Origin: Halorubrum sp. JWXQ-INN 858
GTDB lineage: Archaea; Halobacteriota; Halobacteria; Halobacteriales; Haloferacaceae
Direction of reading: 5' to 3'
DNA length: 64,000 nt
NCBI RefSeq assembly: GCF_009806985.1
Contig: NZ_WUAX01000005.1
Span: 147,373-211,372 of the forward strand
A program made the position numbers and the translations under genes. Position 1 is the stretch's first letter; each line of letters opens with the position of its first letter. The notes beneath the pieces are model-generated. The model searched no databases, was not told the origin of the DNA, and saw only the letters and a program-made list of their open reading frames with translations. This document shows, one piece after another, positions 46,590 to 54,686 of the stretch.

Positions 46590-47396
46590 CTAGGTCCCGG
46601 GTCCGCCCTTCCGATCGTCGTCGTCCGCCCCTTCCTCCTCGTCCTCGTAGACGCCGAGGCCCAGCTCCATCCGCCGCTCGCGGAGCTCCTCGAGCTGCCG
46701 GCGGAAGTGGGCGGTCCCCGCGACGGCGACGACGACGGCGACGACCAGGATCCCGGCGAAGACGACCAGGTCGCGCTCGCGGTACGACTGGACGACGATC
46801 GAACCGCTCGTGACGGAGTCCCACGTGATCCGGTCGCGACCGTCCACCTCCTCGACTCCGTGGCCGCGCGGCGAGACGTGCCCGACGATCGGGAAGGACG
46901 TGGTGAACCCCTCCGGCAGCGTCACGGCGTACGACCCTTGCACGTACGTGAGCATCGTGAACCGCCGCGGTGATCCCGCCCCGGAGAAGGCGATCTTCCC
47001 GCCCTCCATGTCGTCGGCGAGGCGGATCCACGTCTCGTCGGGGGTCCGGTCGACCTCGCCGCCGCGGGCGCGGAACTCGCTTCCGTTGACGACGGTACCG
47101 TCGGGGTACTGGTAGCGGAACGCCCGGAACTCGAGCGGCTGGTCCCCGCCGTACACCGTGTCCTGGTACAGTCGGAGCGGATCGCGCTCGGAGACGTTGT
47201 AGACGACCGTGTACGTGGCGTCGGCCGAGAGGTCGAACTCGGCGTCGCGGTCGGTGTCGAAGTCGTACTCGCGGGGCGGCTCCGCGTCGAGCGTTTCGTT
47301 TGCGACCTCGCCGCCGCCGGTGACGTAGCCGAGACAGCCGGCGCTGACGGCAAGCAGGGCGACACAGGCGACCGCGAGGGCGAAACGACGGGTCAC
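46590..47396 (-). CDS. Lipoprotein with C-terminal membrane anchor (DUF5803-like)
   Basis: The 268-residue protein has a lipoprotein signal (FALAVACVALLAVSAGC), an extracytoplasmic beta-rich domain of about 180 residues, and a transmembrane helix near the C-terminus (LVVFAGILVVAVVVAVAGTA) followed by a charged cytoplasmic tail. It matches, from memory, the haloarchaeal family DUF5803 of unknown function. It lies three bases downstream of the DUF2110-like gene and is probably the last gene of the tfe operon. Confidence 0.75.
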   Translation of the reverse strand: MTRRFALAVACVALLAVSAGCLGYVTGGGEVANETLDAEPPREYDFDTDRDAEFDLSADATYTVVYNVSERDPLRLYQDTVYGGDQPLEFRAFRYQYPDGTVVNGSEFRARGGEVDRTPDETWIRLADDMEGGKIAFSGAGSPRRFTMLTYVQGSYAVTLPEGFTTSFPIVGHVSPRGHGVEEVDGRDRITWDSVTSGSIVVQSYRERDLVVFAGILVVAVVVAVAGTAHFRRQLEELRERRMELGLGVYEDEEEGADDDDRKGGPGT

Positions 47397-47399
47397 GGA

Positions 47400-48095
47400 T
47401 CAGACGACGCAGCGCATCTCCGCCGGGAGATAGCTGCCGATCGCGGCTAACAGCCCCGGCGGGTCGGTTCCCTCCGCACAGACGATGCTCTGTTCGAGCA
47501 GACCGAGTCGTTCGACGGTGACGATGTCGCGGGCGTGACCCGCCCGGTTGACCGTCGCGCGGACCTCGCCGCGGGTCGCGGAGTTGACGTTCACGCGGCC
47601 GTCGCCGCGCTGCCAGTCGTACAGGCGGTCCCGCTCCGCGTCCGCGAGCCGGTGTGGCTCGGCGTCGGGGTCGCCGACGTCCCCGCCGTAGACGAACCGC
47701 ATGGGGAGGTGTTGGACGAGCCCGAACCGCTCGACGACCTGTTCGGGGGAGCCGACGCCGAGCCCGAGCCCGTCGGCCGGCACGTGGACGTCGACGCCGG
47801 CGTCGAGGACGAAGCCGTCCTCGTCCCACGACTCGAGGGTGCCCACGTACTCCTCGCCGGCGACCATCCCCTCGTCGTGGGTGACGATCGCGCCCCAGGT
47901 CTCCGCGAGGACGTTCCGGGCGACTTCGGCGTCCTCGCCGCTCACGTCCACCTGCACGAAGTCGTCGTCGCGGACGCCGACCTGCCACTCGACGTGGAGG
48001 TCCCCGACGTCGTTGTCGACCAGCGATCCCATCCCGTCGAGCGCGCGCTCTCGGGCGTCGCCCTCGACGTAACACTTGGTTGCGATGACCACCAT
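47400..48095 (-). CDS. DUF2110-family protein in the tfe operon
   Basis: This 231-residue protein appears to be the archaeal DUF2110 family, which commonly lies next to tfe. Notable parts are VVIATKCYVEGDARERALDG at the start, a beta domain (GTLESWDEDGFVLDAGVDVH), and RGEVRATVNRAGHARDIVTV in the C-terminal part. The function is unknown. The ATG overlaps the TAA of tfe by one base (TAATG), which fixes the start and shows translational coupling with the transcription factor. Confidence 0.82.
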   Translation of the reverse strand: MVVIATKCYVEGDARERALDGMGSLVDNDVGDLHVEWQVGVRDDDFVQVDVSGEDAEVARNVLAETWGAIVTHDEGMVAGEEYVGTLESWDEDGFVLDAGVDVHVPADGLGLGVGSPEQVVERFGLVQHLPMRFVYGGDVGDPDAEPHRLADAERDRLYDWQRGDGRVNVNSATRGEVRATVNRAGHARDIVTVERLGLLEQSIVCAEGTDPPGLLAAIGSYLPAEMRCVV

Positions 48096-48619
48096 TAGCC
48101 GGTCACGTCCACGTTGAGCTCGTCGCCGATCTCGTCGATGCGGCGCTCCATCGCCTGCCGGAGCCGCTCGTTGTCCATCGACTCGACCGGGGAGCCGCAC
48201 TCCGGACACTCGAAGCCGAAGTCCATCGCCTCGCCGAACTCGAAGCGGATCGAACACACCTCACAGAGGTAGAACTCGTGGGTGCGCTCGTACTCCTCGC
48301 GGTCCTCTAACGCGTCGAGCAGGCGGTACAGCTCTTCCTCTAGGTTCTCCGGGATGTTGTCGTAGTGGAACGTCCACAGGTACGTGAGCCATCCCGAGTC
48401 CTCGTCGCGGACCCGCCGGTAGGTGGCGAGGTCGTTCTCGTAGAGGATGAACAGCGCGCGCCGGACGTCGTTCAGCTCTAACCCGAGCTCCTCGGCCAAC
48501 TCCTCGTCGGTCACCTCGCCGTCCGGCGGTGCCGCGGCGACCGGCATCCCCGTCGGCCCCACGAGCTCGTGGAGGTACTTCTGGATGACGGGGTCGTTCA
48601 ACAGATCCTCAAAAGCCAT
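48095..48619 (-). CDS. tfe: Transcription initiation factor E, alpha subunit
   Basis: The 174-residue product has the N-terminal winged helix (FEDLLNDPVIQKYLHELVG, DEELAEELGLELNDVRRALF), a short linker helix, and the C-terminal zinc ribbon (CEVCSIRFEFGEAMDFGFECPECG). TFE helps open the promoter and supports RNA polymerase with TBP and TFB. The ATG at 48619 follows a minus-strand CTTTTAAC by about 28 bases. It leads an operon with the DUF2110- and DUF5803-like genes. Confidence 0.95.
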   Translation of the reverse strand: MAFEDLLNDPVIQKYLHELVGPTGMPVAAAPPDGEVTDEELAEELGLELNDVRRALFILYENDLATYRRVRDEDSGWLTYLWTFHYDNIPENLEEELYRLLDALEDREEYERTHEFYLCEVCSIRFEFGEAMDFGFECPECGSPVESMDNERLRQAMERRIDEIGDELNVDVTG

Positions 48620-48719
48620 TGCCGGAATTTCGGGCAGGAAACGGGTTAAAAGCTCCGGAAGGGCACGGTGAGATCCGGACGGGCGCGGAACCGACACGAC
48701 GGCGACCACTCGTTTTCGT

Positions 48720-48773
48720 GGGCCGACAGCGACCGCCCGCCCTCACGGGCCGACAGCGACCGCCCGTCCTCAC
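48720..48773 (+). repeat. 27-bp intergenic tandem duplication
   Basis: Two copies (one mismatch) of a 27-bp unit beginning GGGCCGACAGCGACCGCCCG lie at 48720-48746 and 48747-48773, between the divergent tfe operon and the 48841 gene. Confidence 0.7.
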
Positions 48774-48840
48774 GGACCGACGTACGACGACGTCCCCGCC
48801 TTCGGCAGACCTTTAACCCGCGTGTCCCACCCTATCGCGT

Positions 48841-49806
48841 ATGTCTGGCACGCCGGGCGAGGCGATGGCGCGTGGCGGGACGGCACGCCCTCGCGCGTAC
48901 GTCGGGCTCGTCGCGCTCGCCGCCGTCCCCGTCCTCCTCGCGGCGCTGCCGATCGTTCCCCTCTCGCTGGGCCTCGGCGTCGGCCTCGTGCCCGGCGTCC
49001 TCGCCGCCGCGGTCGTCGGCCTCGGGGGTGCCGTCGCGCTCGGTCCGGCCCTCGTCGAGCGCCGGACCGCGCGGCTCCCCGACGCCGACCTCGACGACCG
49101 GCCGGCGGCGTTCATCGAGGACCGGGTCGCGGACGTCGCCGGCGAGGTCGGCGTTCCCGAACCCGACGTGACCGTCGTCCGCGCGGACGCCGCCAACGTC
49201 GCGGTCACGGACGGCTATCGAGGGGCGCGGCTCGTCGTCTCGACCCGACTGCTCTCGCTGCCGGCGGCGGACCGCGACGCCGCGCTCCGACACGCGATCG
49301 TTCGACTTCGCGGCCGTGACGCCGCGATCACGACCGCCCTGCTGCCGGCGCTCGTCGCCGTCGAAACGCTGGCGCTGTTGGCGACGCTGTTAGTCGGGCG
49401 GCGAAACGAACGCACCGCCGCCGACCGGCGAGTCAACCGGATCCACGGCTACGAGCCCGAAGGGGATCGGGTGCCGGGTCCGGCGTACACGGCCGCCGGC
49501 GTCCTCCTGTGGCTCGCGCTCGTTCCCGTCTGGGTGCCGTCCGTCCTCGGCGACCGGCTGTTCGTCGCCGAGCGTCGGCGCGCGGCTGACGTCGCCGTGG
49601 CCCGCACGGGCGACGAGGGACGGGCCGGGATCGCGAACGCGATCGGGTTCGCCCGCGACGCCGCCGGGGCCGCCGACTGGCCGCCGCTCCTCGACCGGCT
49701 CTCGCTCGTCACGATGGCCGACGAGGAGACGGGACGGGTGCGGGGAACGAGCCGACAGGAGACCCGCGTCCGGCTCGCGCGGCTGCGGTCGAAGCGCGCC
49801 CTCTAA
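48841..49806 (+). CDS. Degenerate M48/HtpX-like membrane protein lacking the zinc site
   Basis: The 321-residue protein aligns with HtpX-type proteases. It has two N-terminal membrane helices (residues 20-70), then VPEPDVTVVRADAANVAVTD, GARLVVSTRLLSL, a further helix pair and a C-terminal region. Where HtpX has HELAH, this protein has HAIVR at residues 151-155 (DAALRHAIVRLRGRDAAI), so the catalytic Glu and second His are gone. It is probably a pseudoprotease with a regulatory or scaffold role. An intact htpX lies 1.7 kb away on the other strand. CTTTAACC at about 48811 is the promoter. Confidence 0.7.
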   Translation: MSGTPGEAMARGGTARPRAYVGLVALAAVPVLLAALPIVPLSLGLGVGLVPGVLAAAVVGLGGAVALGPALVERRTARLPDADLDDRPAAFIEDRVADVAGEVGVPEPDVTVVRADAANVAVTDGYRGARLVVSTRLLSLPAADRDAALRHAIVRLRGRDAAITTALLPALVAVETLALLATLLVGRRNERTAADRRVNRIHGYEPEGDRVPGPAYTAAGVLLWLALVPVWVPSVLGDRLFVAERRRAADVAVARTGDEGRAGIANAIGFARDAAGAADWPPLLDRLSLVTMADEETGRVRGTSRQETRVRLARLRSKRAL

Positions 49807-49883
49807 CCGACGGGCCCTTCGATCGAAGCGCGCCCTCAAACGAGTACTCGAACAGGATCTCGATCCGGTCGTTCCTCCGAGCG

Positions 49884-50630
49884 TTACGCGGACTGCCGCC
49901 CGCCTTCGTCCTCGGTGTCGCTCTCGGCGTCGTCGCCGGTCGAATCGTCGCCGTCCGCCGCGACGACCTCCTTGCCCGTCGCCCGCGGGACGACCCGCCG
50001 GTCGGCGTCGGTCCACTCGCGGTCGAGCTCCGCGCCCTCGAAGAACCGGTCGAGGAAGACGGCGAGCCCGGCGACCTCCGAGTGCGGCTGGTTCGTCACG
50101 CCGACGTTGAAGTCGGCCCGCTCGTACAGCTCCCAGGGCACCTTCTCGCCGCCCACGACGACGAGCAGGTCCCGCGGGTCGGCGTCGACGTCGGCATCAC
50201 CGCCGCCGCCATCGCTGTCGCCGTCGCCGTCGCCATCGCCGCCCGCCGCCGCCCTGATCTCGTCTTCGACGTCCTGGATCCGCTCGCCGTACATCGTGAG
50301 GTGGACGACGACGCCCTCGAATCCCCGGACGATCGCCTGCTGGTCCGCGCGGAGCTCGACCGTGAACGGGCCGCCGAACCGCGACGTGATGTCGCGGACG
50401 GTCTCGGCCGCCTGCCCCGCGTTGTCCGGGAACACCGCCCGATCCGCGCCGAGCGCCCGCGCCGTCAGCCCGACGTGGGTCGTCATGCGGTCGTCGCGCC
50501 CCGGCCGGTGACCGTACCGGAGGACGACGACCTCCCGTTCGTCGTGCCCGTCGGATCCGGCGCGCTCGGCGCGCCCGTCACGCACGTCGTGTTCGGCGCG
50601 TCCGGCGCGCTCGTCGTGCTCGTCGTTCAT
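49884..50630 (-). CDS. trm56: tRNA (cytidine(56)-2'-O)-methyltransferase
   Basis: This SPOUT-family enzyme methylates the ribose of C56 in the T-loop of archaeal tRNA. Family blocks are VVVLRYGHRPGRDDRMTTHVG (opening), GGPFTVELRADQQ, VVHLTMYGERIQDV, and the SAM-binding knot LLVVVGGEKVPWELYERADFNVGVTNQPHSEVAGLAVFLDR. Asp/Gly insertions occur near residue 135-155, and the C-terminus is acidic. The N-terminus has about 34 extra residues of charged, repeat-like sequence (ERAGRAEHDVRDGRAERAG). A GTG at 50585 is an alternative start. Confidence 0.9.
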   Translation of the reverse strand: MNDEHDERAGRAEHDVRDGRAERAGSDGHDEREVVVLRYGHRPGRDDRMTTHVGLTARALGADRAVFPDNAGQAAETVRDITSRFGGPFTVELRADQQAIVRGFEGVVVHLTMYGERIQDVEDEIRAAAGGDGDGDGDSDGGGGDADVDADPRDLLVVVGGEKVPWELYERADFNVGVTNQPHSEVAGLAVFLDRFFEGAELDREWTDADRRVVPRATGKEVVAADGDDSTGDDAESDTEDEGGRQSA

Positions 50631-50685
50631 ATCCGCCCTGCGGCGGGGACGCGGGTGGACCTTTCGATGCGAAACGGCGGCCGGA

Positions 50686-51558
50686 TCAGGCCGTCTCCAT
50701 CTCCTTTTCGAGCTGGCGGAGGCGCTCGATCCGGCTCTCGGTCGACGGGTGCGTCGACGCGAGCTTGCCGATGAACCCCGAGCGGATCGGGATGATGAAG
50801 AACGCGTTCATCTCGGCCTCCTCGCGGAGGTCCTCCTTGGGAACGCGGTCCATCCGGCCACTGATGCTGACCAGCGCCGACGCGAGCGCGCCGGGCTTGC
50901 CGGTGATGAGCGCCGCGCCGCGATCGGCGGAGTACTCGCGGTACCGCGACAGCGCGCGGATGAGCAGGAACGAGATGATCCACACGACGAGCGAGACGGC
51001 GATGGCGACCCACACGGGCGGCGCGTTGCGGTCGTTGCCCGCGAACAGCCATCCCCACCGCACGATGAAGAAGGCGATAGTGGAGAGGAACGAGGCGATG
51101 GTCATCACCATCACGTCGCGGTTCTTGACGTGTGCGAGCTCGTGGGCCATGACGCCCTCCAGCTCCTCTTCGTCGAGCGTGCGGAGCAGCCCCGTGGTCA
51201 CGGCGACGGTCGCGTTCTTCTGGTTCCGGCCGGTCGCGAACGCGTTCGGCACCTGCGTCTCGGCGACGGCGATCTTCGGCTTCGGCAGGTCGGCCTGTTG
51301 ACAGAGCCGCTCGGTCATTCGGTGGAGTTCGGGATACTCGTCCGCGGACACCTCGCGGGCGCCCATGCTCCGTAACGCGAGCTTGTCGCTGAAGAAGTAC
51401 TGCGCCAGCGAGAACCCGCCGAGGAGGACCAGTATGGTCATCATTCCGGCGTCGAACATCGTCACGAGGATCCCCACGAAGACGATGTAGAGGGCGAACA
51501 ACAGGAACATGGTGAACGCCATCCGTCCACGCAGTCCCCAGTCCGTGGTCCATTGCAT
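50686..51558 (-). CDS. htpX: Zinc metalloprotease HtpX
   Basis: The 290-residue membrane protease has the zinc motif HELAH at residues 139-143 (GVMAHELAHVKNRD), two N-terminal membrane helices, and two more after the active site. The third ligand region is YREYSADRGAA. It degrades damaged membrane proteins on the cytoplasmic side. It is a single gene with a minus-strand CTTTAAGC promoter about 28 bases upstream. Confidence 0.95.
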   Translation of the reverse strand: MQWTTDWGLRGRMAFTMFLLFALYIVFVGILVTMFDAGMMTILVLLGGFSLAQYFFSDKLALRSMGAREVSADEYPELHRMTERLCQQADLPKPKIAVAETQVPNAFATGRNQKNATVAVTTGLLRTLDEEELEGVMAHELAHVKNRDVMVMTIASFLSTIAFFIVRWGWLFAGNDRNAPPVWVAIAVSLVVWIISFLLIRALSRYREYSADRGAALITGKPGALASALVSISGRMDRVPKEDLREEAEMNAFFIIPIRSGFIGKLASTHPSTESRIERLRQLEKEMETA

Positions 51559-51678
51559 GGGCGTTCCTATCGGCTCGGCGGCTTAAAGCCTGCCGGAGGC
51601 GGTCTCGTCCCCGGCTCGGTGACTTACCGAGCTATCGACCCCCGACGCCCTTTTCACCCGACCCGTCAACCTTCGGAC

Positions 51679-52590
51679 ATGGACACGGTTCTGGTCACTG
51701 GCGGGCGGGGTGCGTCGGGGCGGTGGGTCGTCGATCGGCTCGCGGGCGAGTACGAGGTCGTCGTCGTCGACTACGAACACCCGGGGCTCGACGCCGCGCC
51801 CGCGCCGCACGTCTCTTTTAAAGGGGCGGACCTGACGGACCGAGGGGAGGCGCTCGACGTCGTGAGCGCGGTCGCTCCCGACGCCGTCGTCCACTGGGCG
51901 GCCATTCCCGTCGCCGGCACGTACCCCGAGGGCCGGGTGTTCGAGACGAACGCGCTCGCCGCTCACAACGTCCTCACCGCGGCCGGGCGGGCGGGCGCAC
52001 GGTTCGTTCAGGCGTCGAGCGACGGCGCGTACGGCTTCTTCTTCGCCGACCCGACGCCGCTACCCGACGCGCTGCCGGTGACCGAGGACCACCCGCTCCG
52101 GCCGGAGGACCCGTACGGGCTCTCGAAGGTGACCGCGGAGGAGACGGCCGCGGCGGTCGCGCGCCGACACGACGTCCCCGCGGTCTCGATCCGCCCCTCG
52201 TGGATCCAGTACCCCGGCGCGTACCCCTGCCGCGACGACGGCTACGTCGAGGACCTCGAGGCGGGCGCGGGCAACTTCTGGTCGTACGTGGACGCCCGCG
52301 ACGTCGCCGAGCAGGTCGCGGCCGCGTTGGCGTGGACCGCCGACTCGGCCGCCCCCGGCGTCCACGAGGCGGTCAACTGCGTCGCGGCCGACAACGCGCT
52401 GGGGCGGCCGCTCCGCGAGCTGGTTCGGGAGGCGTACGGCGGGCTTCCGGAGGAGACGGACGTGGCCGCAGGCGACGATCGCGGCGCGTACGCGATCGCG
52501 AAGGCCGAGCGGCTCTTTGGCTGGACGCCCGCCCACTCGTGGCGGACCGCCGCGGCCGAGGACGTTCCCGAGCCGACGCTGTTCGAGTAG
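51679..52590 (+). CDS. NAD-dependent epimerase/dehydratase family protein
   Basis: This 303-residue extended SDR has the cofactor motif VLVTGGRGASGRWVV, HWAAIPVAGTYPE, a SSDGAYGFFF block in place of the usual catalytic Ser, and YGLSKVTAEETAAAVA with the catalytic Tyr-x-x-x-Lys. The ending AERLFGWTPAHSW is typical of nucleotide-sugar epimerases and relatives. The substrate cannot be told. The ATG at 51679 is taken because the Rossmann strand begins there; the longer start at 51553 lies antisense to the htpX start. Confidence 0.82.
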   Translation: MDTVLVTGGRGASGRWVVDRLAGEYEVVVVDYEHPGLDAAPAPHVSFKGADLTDRGEALDVVSAVAPDAVVHWAAIPVAGTYPEGRVFETNALAAHNVLTAAGRAGARFVQASSDGAYGFFFADPTPLPDALPVTEDHPLRPEDPYGLSKVTAEETAAAVARRHDVPAVSIRPSWIQYPGAYPCRDDGYVEDLEAGAGNFWSYVDARDVAEQVAAALAWTADSAAPGVHEAVNCVAADNALGRPLRELVREAYGGLPEETDVAAGDDRGAYAIAKAERLFGWTPAHSWRTAAAEDVPEPTLFE

Positions 52591-52606
52591 CGTCGCTGTC
52601 ACTGAT

Positions 52607-52647
52607 GTTTATAAGGGTTACCGGTCGGTATCGACGACCTTTATAAG
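52607..52647 (+). promoter_or_regulatory. Two orphan TATA boxes
   Basis: GTTTATAAG at 52607-52615 and CTTTATAAG at 52639-52647 lie about 31 bases apart behind the epimerase gene. No plus-strand gene of halophile type starts about 27 bases after either. They could drive a non-coding transcript antisense to the small gene at 52734-52874. Confidence 0.4.
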
Positions 52648-52733
52648 CGCGCTCGAGCGATGCTCGCCGCGTCCGCTCGCACCGACGGGCGGCGACCGCT
52701 CCGCCGCGGGAGACGTCGTTCCCGCGCGTGCGA

Positions 52734-52874
52734 TCAGTACCGGTACTCGTTGAACTGAACGGCGTGCCCTTCGACGATGGTCACCGTCTCGGAGGCGTCA
52801 CCGTCGTCCTCGGGGGCGTCGACCGGCTCGTCGGGTGTGTCAACGGCCCCGTCGCGCGTGTCAAACACACTCAT
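52734..52874 (-). CDS. 46-residue acidic protein
   Basis: The minus strand encodes MSVFDTRDGAVDTPDEPVDA, then a Glu/Asp-rich middle, and the end ETVTIVEGHAVQFNEYRY followed by TGA. The composition is strongly acidic and the codons are GC-rich at the third position, as in the neighbouring genes. A clear TTTATAAGC lies about 27 bases before the ATG, so it looks like a real leaderless gene. The family is not recognised with confidence; it may be one of the short haloarchaeal DUF733x-type proteins. Confidence 0.65.
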   Translation of the reverse strand: MSVFDTRDGAVDTPDEPVDAPEDDGDASETVTIVEGHAVQFNEYRY

Positions 52875-52976
52875 ATACGAGAAGAGGCAACATCAGCTTA
52901 TAAATCTTCGTGATCGTGAACGATCGATGACCATCGACCGACGCTGGTCGGCCGCCACTGGGGCTGAGCGAACGCT

Positions 52977-53756
52977 TCAGCCGATGACGTCGTCGATCTC
53001 GCCGAGGTGGTCGATCACGTGGTCCGGTTCGATCGGGCTCGCCGCGAGCGTCGCCTCGTCGGTGACGCCGGACCGGACGAGAACGGTCGTCATCCCCGCC
53101 CGCGCGCCGAGTTCGATGTCCGTGTCCAGCCGATCGCCGACGACGAGACACGCCTCGGGCGGGTACGGGAGGTGCTCGCGAACGAGGTCGATCGCGGGTT
53201 CGGACGGCTTTCCGAGGACGACGTCCGGATCCCGGCGAGCGACCGCGGCGACGGCACCGATCACGGCCCCGGACCCGGGTCGGTCGCGGTCGGGAGCGGG
53301 GATGACGACGTCGGGATCGGTTCCGATAAAGGGGATCCCCCGATCGAGCGCCCACAGCGCCGTACAGAGGTCGTCGTAGCCGAACTCGTGGTCGATCGAC
53401 GCGACGAGCGCGTCGGCGGCGTCGACGTCCTCCGTCGTCGAGAGGCCGGCGGCGTCGAACTGCGCGAGCAGCCCCGGCGCGCCGATACAGAGGAGGTCGT
53501 CGTCCCCGTGGCGGCCCCGCAGGTAGTCGGTCGTTATCGTGCCGGCGGTGAACACCCGGTCGGGGTCGACGTCGTAGCCGGCGTCCCCCAGCCGGTCGAC
53601 GTACGCCGCCGCCGGCTTCGTCGGGTTGTTCGAGAGGAACAGCGTCTCGATGCCCGCCTCGCGGATCCGGCGGTACCCCGCCGGCGCACCCGGGATCGGT
53701 TCGTCGCCGCGAACGACCGTGCCGTCGACGTCGAGGACGGCCCCACGGAACTCCAT
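52977..53756 (-). CDS. HAD-IIA family sugar phosphatase (NagD-like)
   Basis: The 259-residue HAD hydrolase has motif I DVDGTVVRGD, motif II FLSNNPTKPAAAY, motif III lysine in VVLGKPSEPAID and motif IV VVGDRLDTDIELGARAGM. This is the NagD/4-nitrophenylphosphatase branch with an alpha/beta cap. It probably dephosphorylates small sugar or polyol phosphates. It is a single gene and divergent from arfA. Confidence 0.9.
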   Translation of the reverse strand: MEFRGAVLDVDGTVVRGDEPIPGAPAGYRRIREAGIETLFLSNNPTKPAAAYVDRLGDAGYDVDPDRVFTAGTITTDYLRGRHGDDDLLCIGAPGLLAQFDAAGLSTTEDVDAADALVASIDHEFGYDDLCTALWALDRGIPFIGTDPDVVIPAPDRDRPGSGAVIGAVAAVARRDPDVVLGKPSEPAIDLVREHLPYPPEACLVVGDRLDTDIELGARAGMTTVLVRSGVTDEATLAASPIEPDHVIDHLGEIDDVIG

Positions 53757-53910
53757 ACCCGTCTTCGGGCCTCCTGCAAGGTAGCGGTTGCGGCGCGAGT
53801 ATCCCGGTTGTGGCGCTCCGTCGGGCCGCCCTCTCGTTCAGTACCGAGACGGATCCCAGCCTCGGGATAACAGAAGGGTAAAGCGGCGGCGGTCCCAAGC
53901 CGGCGGTACT

Positions 53911-54684
53911 GTGACGACGACTCAGGTGACCCTGGTGCAGATCGACAACTACGGGCCGTGGACGGTCACGCCCGAGCCGCGTCGGGAGATGGACCTCCAG
54001 ACGCTCCAGTCGCGGCTGTTCGCCGACATCGCCCAGTTCCTCGGCCACCGCGACGCGTACGTCTTCTTCACGCGTTTCGACAACATGATCGCGGTGACCA
54101 ACGGGGTCGACGGCGCGGCCCACGCGTCGCTTCAGGAGTCGATCGGCAACCGCTACCCGGTGAGCGTCAGCCTCGGGACCGCCGTCGCCGAGCGGCCGGT
54201 CGACGCCCTCGAGGCGGCGAACCGACAGCTCCAGGTGGAGGGGAGCGCCCAGGACGAGGCCCGAACGGAGGTGCTGTCCGGCGAGTACCTGACCGAGACG
54301 GCCCCCGACGACCTCCAGATCGCGCACTTCGACGTCGTCGACGCCACGGGCAAGTACACCGACCGCCTCAACGAGTTCGACACGTTCATCCACATCGAGC
54401 AGGGGTACGCCTCCCTCATGCGCTACCTCCGGGAGACCCACGGGGCGCTCTCCTTCTTCGTCGGCGGCGACAACGTGATCGCGGCCTGCCCGGGGCTCCC
54501 CGAGCCGGCGTTCGCCGCCGCGGTCGACCACGTCGCCGCCGACGTCGACGTGGAGCTGCAGGTCGGCGTCGGTCGCGGCGCGTCCGCCCACGAGGCCGGT
54601 TTCGCCGCCAAACACGCGCTCGAGGACTGCCGACACGACGGCACGAGCGTCGAGCTCTCCGGGACCCCCGCCGCCGGCGACTGA
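53911..54684 (+). CDS. arfA: GTP cyclohydrolase III
   Basis: The 257-residue archaeal enzyme converts GTP to the formamidopyrimidine that starts riboflavin/F420 deazaflavin synthesis. Family marks are TQVTLVQIDNYGPWTVTPEPRRE at the start, FFTRFDNMIAVTNGV, and the duplicated FFVGGDNVIAACPG. The start is a GTG at 53911, about 28 bases after GGGTAAAGCG. A glycosyltransferase gene follows after two bases. Confidence 0.92.
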   Translation: MTTTQVTLVQIDNYGPWTVTPEPRREMDLQTLQSRLFADIAQFLGHRDAYVFFTRFDNMIAVTNGVDGAAHASLQESIGNRYPVSVSLGTAVAERPVDALEAANRQLQVEGSAQDEARTEVLSGEYLTETAPDDLQIAHFDVVDATGKYTDRLNEFDTFIHIEQGYASLMRYLRETHGALSFFVGGDNVIAACPGLPEPAFAAAVDHVAADVDVELQVGVGRGASAHEAGFAAKHALEDCRHDGTSVELSGTPAAGD

Positions 54685-54686
54685 CG

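Noticed and set aside
52660..52758. 32-codon ORF after the orphan TATA boxes
   Set aside because: The peptide is strongly basic (many Arg) and the TATA spacing of about 17 bases is too short, so a non-coding transcript is the better guess.
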